From: CANQDT01 sp051878935
Lineage (GTDB): Bacteria > Bacillota > Clostridia > Lachnospirales > Lachnospiraceae
Direction of reading: 5' to 3'
NCBI GenBank assembly: GCA_051878935.1
Contig: JBJELB010000019.1
Location: 1 to 17,513 of the forward strand
DNA: 17,513 nucleotides
This document shows, piece after piece, positions 7,766-15,734 of the stretch; within the stretch, counting starts at the first letter, position 1, and each line of letters starts with the position of its first letter. Made by a program: the position numbers and the translations under genes. The notes beneath the pieces were generated by a model. It was not told the origin of the DNA. It did not search any database and worked only from the letters and a program-made list of their open reading frames with translations.

Positions 7766-8912
7766 ACATCTGTTTTGCCAGCTCTCCCAATTGAGCAGAA
7801 CTTGTTTCATTCAATGCCGAATCAATTCGTACAACCATCTCTGCAAAGGAAAGATTCTTACTGTTTTCCAGCATTTTCTGCATCGTGCGGGCAGCTACCG
7901 GAGCCCAGCTTCCGTTTTCAATCAGACCAATTCTACGGTTTTGGAAATTACGTTCCGTCAGATGATGAATAAATTCCTGCATATATGGGAAAATATCTCC
8001 ATTATAGGTCGTTGTCGCTAATACCAGCTTACCATAGCGAAAAGCATCTTCTACCGCTTCTGCCATATCACAGCGGGCCAGATCATTGACTACCACCTTT
8101 GGACAGCCTTCTGCTTTCAGGTTTTCAGCCAATTTTTCCACAGCCTGTTTCGTATGTCCATAAACTGAGGTATATGCAATCATTACCCCATCACTCTCAA
8201 CCCCATAGGAAGACCATGTCTGGTACAAATCGATATAATAACCCAGGTTTTCTGTCAAAACCGGTCCATGCAGCGGACAGATCTTTTCGATATCCAGCGC
8301 TGCTGCTTTCTTTAATAACGCCTGTACCTGTGCACCATATTTACCAACGATACCTATATAGTAACGACGTGCTTCACACGCCCAGTCTTCTTCCACATCC
8401 AGAGCTCCGAATTTTCCGAAAGCATCTGCCGAAAACAACACCTTATCACAACTGTCGTATGTAACGATAACTTCCGGCCAATGTACCATCGGTGCTGCAA
8501 CAAATTGTAAGGTATGCTTACCTAGAGAAAGCGTATCTCCTTCTTTTACCACAATCTGGCGTTTTGCATAATCGGTTCCGAAGAAGTTCTTCATCATAAC
8601 AAACGCTTTTGCGGAAGCTACTACCTGAGCTTTTGGATATCGTTCCATAAAATTCGCAATATTCGCTGAGTGATCCGGTTCCATATGCTGCACGATCAAA
8701 TAATCCGGTGTGCGTTCTCCAAGGGCATCCGAAAGATTTTGTAACCATTCTTCTGTGAACTTCTGATCCACTGAATCCATAACGGCAATTTTCTCATCCA
8801 TAACTACATAAGAGTTATACGCCATACCGTTTGGCACAATATATTGTCCCTCAAATAAATCGATCTCATGATCATTGACGCCTACATACTTGATATCTTC
8901 TGTAATATACAT
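7758..8912 (-). CDS. fprA: Flavodiiron protein (FprA, A-type flavoprotein; O2/NO reductase)
   Basis: 384 residues from the ATG at 8912, which has AAGGAG 10 bases upstream; an in-frame ATG at 8954 lies on the promoter -10 and is unlikely. The N-terminal metallo-beta-lactamase domain (about 1-240) has a complete set of diiron ligands: H76-x-E78-x-D80-H81, H144 (APMVHWPE), D163 (SADAFGKF) and H215 (CPLHGPV). The C-terminal flavodoxin domain (about 243-384) begins with the FMN-binding AYTSVYGHTKQAVEKL. Such proteins reduce O2 to water (or NO to N2O) in anaerobes, receiving electrons from rubredoxin or a similar partner. No rubredoxin domain or gene is present in the window. It is cytoplasmic, and possibly co-transcribed with GH95. 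Confidence 0.95.
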   Translation of the reverse strand: MYITEDIKYVGVNDHEIDLFEGQYIVPNGMAYNSYVVMDEKIAVMDSVDQKFTEEWLQNLSDALGERTPDYLIVQHMEPDHSANIANFMERYPKAQVVASAKAFVMMKNFFGTDYAKRQIVVKEGDTLSLGKHTLQFVAAPMVHWPEVIVTYDSCDKVLFSADAFGKFGALDVEEDWACEARRYYIGIVGKYGAQVQALLKKAAALDIEKICPLHGPVLTENLGYYIDLYQTWSSYGVESDGVMIAYTSVYGHTKQAVEKLAENLKAEGCPKVVVNDLARCDMAEAVEDAFRYGKLVLATTTYNGDIFPYMQEFIHHLTERNFQNRRIGLIENGSWAPVAARTMQKMLENSKNLSFAEMVVRIDSALNETSSAQLGELAKQMLL

Positions 8913-8952
8913 AGTCTCTTTTCTCCTTCTCTTTATAGAATACAACAAAAGC

Positions 8953-8961
8953 ATTATAACA
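8953..8961 (-). promoter_or_regulatory. Extended -10 promoter of the flavodiiron gene
   Basis: TGT-TATAAT on the minus strand, about 40 bases before the ATG at 8912, just after the upstream operon's terminator. The -35 region is T-rich and poor, consistent with an extended -10 promoter. Confidence 0.5.
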
Positions 8962-8975
8962 CACCATCTCCATAG

Positions 8976-9007
8976 AAAAAAGCCCTGTATCTAAAATACA
9001 AGGCTTT
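8976..9007 (-). terminator. Intrinsic terminator ending the six-gene acylation/transport operon
   Basis: Minus-strand RNA: arm AAAGCCTTGTAT (8996-9007), loop of five bases, arm ATACAGGGCTTT (8979-8990) with a single G-U pair, then six U. The stop codon of the last gene lies in the loop, so the 5' arm is coding sequence. Confidence 0.85.
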
Positions 9008-10145
9008 CTCCCACTATCAGATTACTTGGGCTATCCTCTCCCGGGAGAGGAACGCTCCCATCTTTTTCATATTCCTCTTTTAATCTTTCATAATCCGATG
9101 TCCGCTCAGCAATATGCTGTGCCACATTATATCTCGTCACATAGGTTCCAAAACCCGGATAAGCGTCCTTTCCGGCAATCGTCCGAATCATCAAATCACC
9201 AACTTCATAATAAAAATGCCCCTCATTATAAAAGTTGTATGGATTGAGATTAATATCATGATACCCGCTAAAATCCCAATAGTCCGTAATCGTTGCCATA
9301 TTCAGCAGATAATCCCGGTAATAGGTCGTATCATGTTCACTCATTTCACCGATAAAAGACGGAGCAACCATAACCAGCAATTCCACATCTGCATTTTCAC
9401 ACATTGCTTTGATTCGTTTTAGGGAATCCAGACAATCCTGATAATACTTCCGCTCCGAATTCGTTGTGAAAAGTCTCTCCAAATGCTGAGCCAACGGTTT
9501 GGTTACATGTTTTTTTGTGAAACGCTTCGGATTTCTCTCCCTGTTTTCATAATACTTTTGCAGGTTACGACTTCCATCCGGCTGTAGTTCGCTGACCTGT
9601 TCTCCCATCTGTCTCTCCGTCCAGCGGTCCATGCTCTTATGCGGATCCAGAAACAGGAATTTTAAATATTCTTTCCACTCTGGTTCTCCTGTCATAACCG
9701 CTGGAAATTCATACGTCAAATCTGTCGAGTCCCTGCGATAAAAACGAACTTCTCCACCACTAATACTTAATACAATCTTCTTAGGTGACGCATGCTCCAG
9801 CAGATAGTTGACTGTCTGCTCATATTCATAGAAATTGCCGCCAATCTCATACATATTATAATACCGGTATCCATCCAACTCCTGCAACGTTTCAGGCAAA
9901 AAGCTTCCGGCTTTGGAGCCTCCAATCAGATAAGCATCATATTGTGCATGAAATTTTTGTACATGCTTTATCTTTAAGAATCTCTGATAATATGTAGTAT
10001 CTGCCGGAAAATCAATATCATCATAATTTCCGGAACGAAATGTAAAATATCCAAACGGATCTATGTAATAGTTGCTCATTCCGATTCCAAAAAACGTCAG
10101 ACCTACCACAACAAGGATTGCACAACACCATTTTTTCACTGTCAT
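8991..10145 (-). CDS. Membrane-anchored SGNH/DltD-like partner of MBOAT acyltransferase
   Basis: 384 residues. One N-terminal membrane helix (about 7-24, CCAILVVVGLTFFGIG) would anchor an extracytoplasmic domain. IGGSKAG (Ser77) after a beta-strand resembles the nucleophile block of SGNH esterases and DltD/AlgJ-type proteins. The late block NFYNEGHFYYEVGDLM (His310) corresponds to the D-x-x-H block, but the Asp position is Asn307. Tyrosine is abundant. It starts 12 bases after the MBOAT gene, whose stop codon forms part of its AGGAG ribosome site, so the two are coupled. By analogy with AlgI-AlgJ/X and DltB-DltD pairs it probably completes acyl transfer outside the membrane or holds the acceptor. 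The family assignment rests on context and two motifs. Confidence 0.65.
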   Translation of the reverse strand: MTVKKWCCAILVVVGLTFFGIGMSNYYIDPFGYFTFRSGNYDDIDFPADTTYYQRFLKIKHVQKFHAQYDAYLIGGSKAGSFLPETLQELDGYRYYNMYEIGGNFYEYEQTVNYLLEHASPKKIVLSISGGEVRFYRRDSTDLTYEFPAVMTGEPEWKEYLKFLFLDPHKSMDRWTERQMGEQVSELQPDGSRNLQKYYENRERNPKRFTKKHVTKPLAQHLERLFTTNSERKYYQDCLDSLKRIKAMCENADVELLVMVAPSFIGEMSEHDTTYYRDYLLNMATITDYWDFSGYHDINLNPYNFYNEGHFYYEVGDLMIRTIAGKDAYPGFGTYVTRYNVAQHIAERTSDYERLKEEYEKDGSVPLPGEDSPSNLIVGESLVF

Positions 10146-10157
10146 AGTTCTCTTCTC

Positions 10158-11591
10158 CTAAAACTGAAAATACAAAAACTGCACCACTTTATTCATGTTC
10201 AAAATACAATAACTCAAAAGTCCGCCTGTAAAGATTAAATACTTCAAGTTCGTCCGGAACTTATCCGCCATTTGCCTTGTCGTCGGTGCAAACCAGCAAA
10301 TCAAAAGGCTGATGATGAGCAACAGGCTTTCCTGTTGATGAACTGTAATGAATTCCGTAAACGCCTGCCAGCTCTCACTCCAGCCAATTTGAGCCACAAA
10401 CTTAACATTGAACATGCTTTTGTATACCGTCCATGTATCTTTTAAATCCTTTGCCACAAAAATCACACGTGTCAGATTAACACAAATAAAAGTCAGAATA
10501 ACGCCAACCAAATATGGCGGATGTTTTTTATGATAATTCTGCCACGCACCAATGCAGACCAGTACACCGTTCATCAGCCCCCAAATGATAAAATTCCAGC
10601 CTGCACCATGCCAGATTCCCGATACCAGAAAGGTTGCCATTGTAGCTATATAATAATTGCGCCAACGGTTTCCCTTTCGAAACACATTTTTAAATACATA
10701 TCCGCCCAAAAAGCGCGACAGTGTCATATGCTGTCTCTGCCAGTACTCCTGCATATTCCGAGCCTTCCATGGCGCATTGAAGTTTTCCGGCAAATGAATA
10801 TTAAAGAGCAGTCCCAGACCAATCGCCATATCCGTATATCCCGACAAATCAAAATAATAAGCGATGGAATATTCCAGTGTATAAAACCACGACTCCCATA
10901 TGACTGGTGTCTGACCAATCGCCTGATAAAAAGAAGCGGCATCGCCATTTAACGGATCTGCTAATATCATCTTTTTCGCACACCCAATCGTAAAAATAAA
11001 AATACCCAAAGCCACATTTTCCGGAATAATCCGCATATTGTTCTCGTCAGCGAACTGAGGCGTCATTTCTGCATGATGTACGATAGGTCCCACAATTAAC
11101 TGCGGAAAAAAAGTAATAAACAACAGATAGTCCAATACATTATACTGCTTCGTCTGTCCCCGGTACGAATCTACCAGAAAAGCAATTAACTGAAAAGTAA
11201 AAAAGGAAATACCAATCGGCAAAGCCAGCTTCCTGACAACAAATTCTGTTCCAAACACATAATTGATGTTTTCCAAAAAGAAATTCATGTATTTGTAATA
11301 TCCTAAAAGAGCAATATTCGCTATCACTCCGACGCTCATCAAGAGCTGCCGCTGCCGTTTCTGATGTTCCTCCTGCATACGACACAGCGTTGTTCCAATC
11401 GCATAATTTGCCATCACGCTTCCGAGGAAAAACGGAAAGAAGTCTGTACTTCCCTGTGCATAAAAATAAAAAGAAACAAGCACCAGCCATATCTTAGCTA
11501 AATCATGATAACGGAAATGATTCAACGTCCAGTATACAATCAACGTTATCGGTAAAAAGACAAGTAAAAATTCATAAGACGAAAAAATCAT
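10158..11591 (-). CDS. MBOAT family O-acyltransferase (AlgI/DltB-like)
   Basis: 477 residues with about 10-12 membrane helices. Family landmarks: N-terminal IFSSYEFLLVFLPITLIVYW, LALPIGISFFTFQ (about 123-135), FFPQLIVGPIVHH (about 161-173), EYWQRQHMTLSRFL with His288, and VSGIWHGAGWNFIIWG with the conserved catalytic-type His328. AlgI and DltB relatives pass an acyl group across the membrane to an extracellular polysaccharide, teichoic acid or similar acceptor. The ribosome site GGGAG lies inside the last codons of the permease gene only 3 bases away, so it is translated with the transporter genes. The acyl donor and acceptor are not shown by the sequence. Confidence 0.93.
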   Translation of the reverse strand: MIFSSYEFLLVFLPITLIVYWTLNHFRYHDLAKIWLVLVSFYFYAQGSTDFFPFFLGSVMANYAIGTTLCRMQEEHQKRQRQLLMSVGVIANIALLGYYKYMNFFLENINYVFGTEFVVRKLALPIGISFFTFQLIAFLVDSYRGQTKQYNVLDYLLFITFFPQLIVGPIVHHAEMTPQFADENNMRIIPENVALGIFIFTIGCAKKMILADPLNGDAASFYQAIGQTPVIWESWFYTLEYSIAYYFDLSGYTDMAIGLGLLFNIHLPENFNAPWKARNMQEYWQRQHMTLSRFLGGYVFKNVFRKGNRWRNYYIATMATFLVSGIWHGAGWNFIIWGLMNGVLVCIGAWQNYHKKHPPYLVGVILTFICVNLTRVIFVAKDLKDTWTVYKSMFNVKFVAQIGWSESWQAFTEFITVHQQESLLLIISLLICWFAPTTRQMADKFRTNLKYLIFTGGLLSYCILNMNKVVQFLYFQF

Positions 11592-11594
11592 ACT

Positions 11595-12383
11595 TTACTC
11601 CCATGTTCTCCATTTATTCATTCGTTTTTCAATCATACCAAAGAAAAACTCTTCCATTAACATCATGATGATTCCCAGGGTGATAATCGTTATCAGCGTA
11701 ATTGCTGTATCACCCGTATTTCTTCCGACACTCAATACATATCCCATGCCTTTCGGAACACCAACCAGCTCGGCTGCAATGACCACTCTCCACGCAAATC
11801 CCAGTCCTAATTTAAATCCGGCCATGACATACGGAAGGATACTGGGAATAATACAATACCGGACAGTCTGATACCAATTGGCTTCCATAATCTCCAGAAC
11901 CTGATAGAGCTTCTGGTCCACATTTTGCATTCCCTGATAGGTGTTTATGATAATCGGTGACATTGAGCCCATACTGATGATAAAAATCGCTGCACTATCC
12001 CCCAGTCCAAACCAGAGAATGGCTAGTGGTACCCATGCCACTCCCGGTATCGGAGAGAGAAACCGCAAAAGAGGATTTAGAAAATGATGCAGACTTTTGC
12101 TCTTTCCCATAAGAATACCAAGTGGAAGTCCAATAACAGATGCAATACAAAAGCCTGCCAGCACCCGTTTCAAGCTAACCCATATATTCGAAAGCAGATA
12201 TCCGGATGACAATACTTCGATATATTTCCGAAACACCTTAACAGGGGAGGGAAACAGCACATTCGCCATCTCCTGTTCATATTTCCCAAACAATCCGGTT
12301 GCAGATGCTAGTTCCCAAACACCGATTACAAGCAATATGCCTATGCAGCCCTGCAAAAGAGCCTTTGTTTTTTCTCTCTTCAC
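11595..12383 (-). CDS. ABC transporter permease (SsuC/TauC/nitrate-type)
   Basis: 262 residues with about six membrane helices and the binding-protein-dependent permease domain. The cytoplasmic EAA-type loop is visible (IMEANWYQTVRYCIIPSILP). N-terminal landmarks such as PSPVKVF and GLPLGILMG are typical of the SsuC/TauC/ThiX group importing sulfonates, nitrate, pyrimidine precursors or aromatic acids. The start codon is GTG, with AGGAG 10 bases upstream inside the substrate-binding gene, which ends 2 bases away. The substrate cannot be read from the permease. Confidence 0.92.
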   Translation of the reverse strand: MKREKTKALLQGCIGILLVIGVWELASATGLFGKYEQEMANVLFPSPVKVFRKYIEVLSSGYLLSNIWVSLKRVLAGFCIASVIGLPLGILMGKSKSLHHFLNPLLRFLSPIPGVAWVPLAILWFGLGDSAAIFIISMGSMSPIIINTYQGMQNVDQKLYQVLEIMEANWYQTVRYCIIPSILPYVMAGFKLGLGFAWRVVIAAELVGVPKGMGYVLSVGRNTGDTAITLITIITLGIIMMLMEEFFFGMIEKRMNKWRTWE

Positions 12384-12385
12384 AA

Positions 12386-13381
12386 TTACGATTCTCCTAA
12401 TTGAAAAAATGTTGTTTCATCCGGCAAATGCTGTAAATAGGACTGCTGTACAGACCAACTTAAAATTTCCATCGCAGCCTCCGTATTAATATCATACTGA
12501 AAATCAGTTCTTGTTCTGGCATGCTCAATGATATGTACATCTAATTGTAAAATCTCAGATAAGATCTCATTTGCACTCACATCTGAATTCATAAAATCAA
12601 TCGTCTTCTTATGAACATCCAGATATGTCTTCAATTCTTTTTCATGATTCTCAATAAAGGCTCCGGACGCTACCAAAACATTGCCCGGATAAAAGTTCTC
12701 TCTGCCTGTCTCTTCTTTTATTTCCGGTGCAGCATCATAAACAATCTGTATATCCGGATACTCCTGCTGTGCCTGGGAAGCATATGGTTCCCAGGTGATG
12801 ATGGCATCCACCTCTTTCGTTGCCATAAGTGCTGTTGCCATATCTGCCGGCTTCATACCCGGAATCAGGGTAACATCCTTTTCCGGATTCAGATTGGCCG
12901 ATTTTAATACTTTGCTTCGCAACAATGCGTCTGTAACGGTTGCAATACTCGGTTCTGCAACCTTCTTTCCTTTTAAATCCTTCACACTTTTTATTCCGGT
13001 ACCCGGACGTGTCATAACAACATGTCCACCACCATTCGTTCCCGCAACAACCTTTAAATCAATTCCTTTTTGGAACCACGTAGCTGCCGGTGCAATACCA
13101 ACCAATGCCAAATCTAATTCTCCTGCAGCAAACGCTTCCATCAGAGCTGCTCCATCAGAAAACTGTGATACCGTAACCTCAAGCCCGGCTTCCTGAAAAT
13201 AATTTAGTTTTTCCGATACCAGTGGTGTAGCAGTACCTAACGCTAATAATGTTCCCACGCGGACTGCGCTTTCCTGTTTTGTCTCCACTGTCGTCGATTC
13301 TGTTCCTCCATTACCTGTGCATGCAGATAAGGAAAGAACTGCTGTCAAACATAATGCAAATAATCTACCTAATTTTTTCAT
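12386..13381 (-). CDS. ABC transporter substrate-binding lipoprotein (SsuA/NMT1-like)
   Basis: 331 residues. A lipoprotein signal with lipobox LSAC puts the lipid-anchored Cys at residue 21 on the outer face of the membrane. The rest matches periplasmic-binding fold II of the SsuA/TauA/NMT1 type: RVGTLLALGTATPL near the start, DGAALMEAFAAGELDLALVG, VKDLKGKKVAEPSIATVTDALLRS in two stretches, and AIITWEPYASQAQ. It would capture the substrate for the permease and ATPase of the same unit. The ATG overlaps the ligase stop by 4 bases (ATGA), with GAGGAG as ribosome site inside the ligase gene. Likely ligands are small organic anions such as sulfonates or carboxylates, not specified by the sequence. 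Confidence 0.92.
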   Translation of the reverse strand: MKKLGRLFALCLTAVLSLSACTGNGGTESTTVETKQESAVRVGTLLALGTATPLVSEKLNYFQEAGLEVTVSQFSDGAALMEAFAAGELDLALVGIAPAATWFQKGIDLKVVAGTNGGGHVVMTRPGTGIKSVKDLKGKKVAEPSIATVTDALLRSKVLKSANLNPEKDVTLIPGMKPADMATALMATKEVDAIITWEPYASQAQQEYPDIQIVYDAAPEIKEETGRENFYPGNVLVASGAFIENHEKELKTYLDVHKKTIDFMNSDVSANEILSEILQLDVHIIEHARTRTDFQYDINTEAAMEILSWSVQQSYLQHLPDETTFFQLGES

Positions 13382-14859
13382 ACAATCTTCTCCTCATATA
13401 ATGTCAATAATTTTAGTCTCTGGATTTTCCCATTCCCACCTTTTGGTATATCAGGCACAAAAAAGACCATATCCGGCACTTTATAGCTTCCTAATCGTTC
13501 CCGGCACCAGTCAACAACCTGAGATTTCCTTAAAAGAGCACCTTCTTTTAACTTGATGAATACTGCTGTTTTTTCACCATATACGTCATCCGGAACACCC
13601 ACAGTTGCTGCAAGTTCTACTTCCGGAAGCTGATACAGTACCTCATCCACCTCAATAGGCGAGAATTTCTCTCCAGCCCGATTGATTAATTCTTTGATTC
13701 TTCCTTTCAGAAACAAGTATCCATCTTCATCCAGATAACCCAGATCGCCTGAATGAAACCAGTGATTGGTAAATGACTTCTTTGTTTCCTCTTCTTTTCG
13801 GTAATAACCACATGTGACATTAGCACCGGATATCCAGACCTCACCGACATTTCCATTTGGCAGCTCGTTTCCATTCTCATCCATAATACGAATCTGATTT
13901 CCAAATGGAATCCCGACTGAGCCGGGCTTTCTGACTGCCGGAGGCAGTGGATTCGTGGTAATCTGTGCCGCGCCCTCCGTAATTCCATACGACTCAATCA
14001 CAGGAACATGACAAATCTCTTCAAATTCCTGTAAGACTGCAACCGGTAATGGGGATGATGCAGATCTTGCAAACCGTAGTGTTGAATGTTTTGCATCTTC
14101 CGGAATCCCCCTCGCCAGCATATGCGAGTACATCGTCGGCACTCCACTAAACCAGGTTATCCCATACTGTTTCACATCGTTCCAAAAATGACTCACTGAA
14201 AATTTTCCGCTAATCACAATCTTTTGTTTCGACACAATCGGAGTGATAAGAGTAATCACCAAACCATTGATATGAAACCACGGCAGCACACAGAGGACAC
14301 AATCCTTCTCCGTGAATTGATGAGCCTCTGTAATATCCTCTGCTTTTGCCAATAAGTTCCGGTACTTCAGCATAACTCCTTTCGGATAACCGGTCGTACC
14401 GGATGTATATAGAATCATTGCAAATTCGGATGGCAGCAGTTCCGACTGACTGTGTCTCTTATACAAAAAAACATCTTGATGTAGAAGTACCCAGTCTGTT
14501 TCTGCTCCTATTTTTAATTCTTTCCGGTATCTTCCATCTGCAATCATCCCACAGGCATCACAATCTTCCATGATATATTCGATTTCTTTCCATTTTAAAT
14601 GTGTATTTACCGGGACTGCTATTGCTTTGGCACAGGTAACCGCCATGAAATCAACAGCAAATTCAATGCTGTTGTCCATCAGCAGAAGAACTCGTTCTCC
14701 CTGTTTGATTCCCATCTCCTGTAATCTTTTTCTTACATCCCGCACTTTTTTTAGAAAAGATACGGTGTCCAACGTTCTTTCTGTTCTGGCACAATACAAA
14801 AAATCGCGCTGTTCTCCTGCTCGTTCCACCAATAATTCTTCAAAATTATGAAATCTCAT
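13378..14859 (-). CDS. AMP-forming acyl-CoA synthetase / acyl ligase (ANL superfamily)
   Basis: 493 residues, complete for the family. Core motifs: A3 P-loop YTSGTTGYPKG (151-161), A5 YGITEG (291-296), A7 HSGDLGYLDEDG (about 369-380), hinge GRIKELINRAGEKFSP (about 386-401) and the A10 lysine K478 in GNGKIQR. It should activate a carboxylic acid as acyl-AMP and then pass it to CoA or a carrier thiol. No carrier domain is fused. It sits between the ABC ATPase and the binding protein, overlapping the ATPase gene by 14 bases and the next gene by 4. Its placement inside an importer operon argues that it activates the imported compound. The closest characterised relatives could be fatty-, aryl- or succinylbenzoate-CoA ligases; I cannot tell which. 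Confidence 0.93.
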   Translation of the reverse strand: MRFHNFEELLVERAGEQRDFLYCARTERTLDTVSFLKKVRDVRKRLQEMGIKQGERVLLLMDNSIEFAVDFMAVTCAKAIAVPVNTHLKWKEIEYIMEDCDACGMIADGRYRKELKIGAETDWVLLHQDVFLYKRHSQSELLPSEFAMILYTSGTTGYPKGVMLKYRNLLAKAEDITEAHQFTEKDCVLCVLPWFHINGLVITLITPIVSKQKIVISGKFSVSHFWNDVKQYGITWFSGVPTMYSHMLARGIPEDAKHSTLRFARSASSPLPVAVLQEFEEICHVPVIESYGITEGAAQITTNPLPPAVRKPGSVGIPFGNQIRIMDENGNELPNGNVGEVWISGANVTCGYYRKEEETKKSFTNHWFHSGDLGYLDEDGYLFLKGRIKELINRAGEKFSPIEVDEVLYQLPEVELAATVGVPDDVYGEKTAVFIKLKEGALLRKSQVVDWCRERLGSYKVPDMVFFVPDIPKGGNGKIQRLKLLTLYEEKIV

Positions 14860-15607
14860 CTTGTTCCATCCCCAGTTCTAAGATTCTATTCCGAATTGAA
14901 ACAAACTCCGGATTGCCGCGGTTTCTCGGCTTGGGCAGATGAATCGGTATGATTTCTTTTATCTTGGCAGGATGTCCCGAGAATACGACAACGCGATCCG
15001 ATAAATAGACAGCTTCGTCACAATCATGTGTGATAAATACGGTAGCAAATCCACCCTTGCTGCATAGTCTGACCAATTCATCCTGCAGCTTCATTCTTGT
15101 AAAAGAATCAAGTGCTCCAAACGGTTCATCCATCAACAGTATCTCCGGTTCCATGACCAGTGCCCGAGCAATGGAAACTCTCTGTTTCATTCCACCGGAC
15201 AATTGATGCGGATACGCCTTTTCAAATCCCTTCAATCCCACAAGCTCCATCACCCAGTTCAGTTTTTTCTGTATATATGCCTTATCTTTTCTTTGTATTT
15301 TCATCCCTAGTGTAATATTGGACGCAACCGTCTGCCACGGAAACAATACATAATCCTGAAATACTACACATCGGGTTCTCTCCGGTTTTGTAATTTCTCG
15401 TCCATCCACTAATATGATACCTTCATCTGCCTTTTGCAATCCTGCCAGGATTTGAAGCAGTGTTGATTTACCACAACCGGATGGGCCGACAAATGAAACG
15501 AATTCACCATCTTCAATGCTTAAAGAAAACTGATTGAAAATAGTACGTTCACTGTTTTTCTCGTTTTGTTGAAATGACTTTGAAATATTGATCATTTCAA
15601 TCGACAT
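14846..15607 (-). CDS. ABC transporter ATP-binding protein (SsuB/TauB-like)
   Basis: 253 residues. Walker A GPSGCGKST, Q-loop VVFQDYVLFPWQ, signature LSGGMKQRVSIARAL, Walker B ILLMDEPFGALD and the switch His in FITHDCDEAV are all intact. The short C-terminal end and the FPW after the Q-loop are typical of nitrate/taurine/sulfonate-type importers, matching the permease and binding protein downstream. It is the first gene of the six-gene unit. Its ribosome site is weak or distant (GAGGAAG about 15 bases before the ATG), and a hairpin sits in the leader. Both could limit translation of the first gene. Confidence 0.94.
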   Translation of the reverse strand: MSIEMINISKSFQQNEKNSERTIFNQFSLSIEDGEFVSFVGPSGCGKSTLLQILAGLQKADEGIILVDGREITKPERTRCVVFQDYVLFPWQTVASNITLGMKIQRKDKAYIQKKLNWVMELVGLKGFEKAYPHQLSGGMKQRVSIARALVMEPEILLMDEPFGALDSFTRMKLQDELVRLCSKGGFATVFITHDCDEAVYLSDRVVVFSGHPAKIKEIIPIHLPKPRNRGNPEFVSIRNRILELGMEQDEIS

Positions 15608-15633
15608 TTACTACAACGCACTTCCTCTCTTTA

Positions 15634-15663
15634 CTGTATTAGCACGTTATCATGCTAACACAG
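15634..15663 (-). promoter_or_regulatory. Leader hairpin or operator dyad of the six-gene operon
   Basis: A 30-base dyad with 13-base arms and a 4-base centre. As DNA, 11 of 13 positions are symmetric; in minus-strand RNA both exceptions become G-U pairs, giving an unbroken 13-bp stem with loop AUAA. No U run follows, so it is not a terminator. It lies 27 bases before the ATPase ATG. Confidence 0.6.
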
Positions 15664-15685
15664 TTTTTGTGAGACAAATGCGATA

Positions 15686-15714
15686 AATATGTGAAAAATA
15701 TGTGAGTTTGTCGA
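15686..15714 (-). promoter_or_regulatory. Candidate promoter of the six-gene operon with tandem repeat
   Basis: TCGACA (15709-15714), a 17-base spacer and CATATT (15686-15691) on the minus strand. A direct repeat AAATATGTGA (15685-15694 and 15696-15705, 11 bases apart, about one helical turn) covers the spacer and -10, as a regulator site might. The hexamers are imperfect. Confidence 0.4.
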
Positions 15715-15734
15715 TTTTTTTCTTCCAACTATTC

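Noticed and set aside
8099..8464. 121-codon plus-strand frame inside the flavodiiron gene
   Set aside because: It is antisense shadow coding over conserved diiron-ligand regions.
8991..15607. A DltC-like carrier gene hidden in the six-gene operon
   Set aside because: No gap is large enough, and no D-S-L-type phosphopantetheine site was seen in the reading frames here or fused to the ligase.
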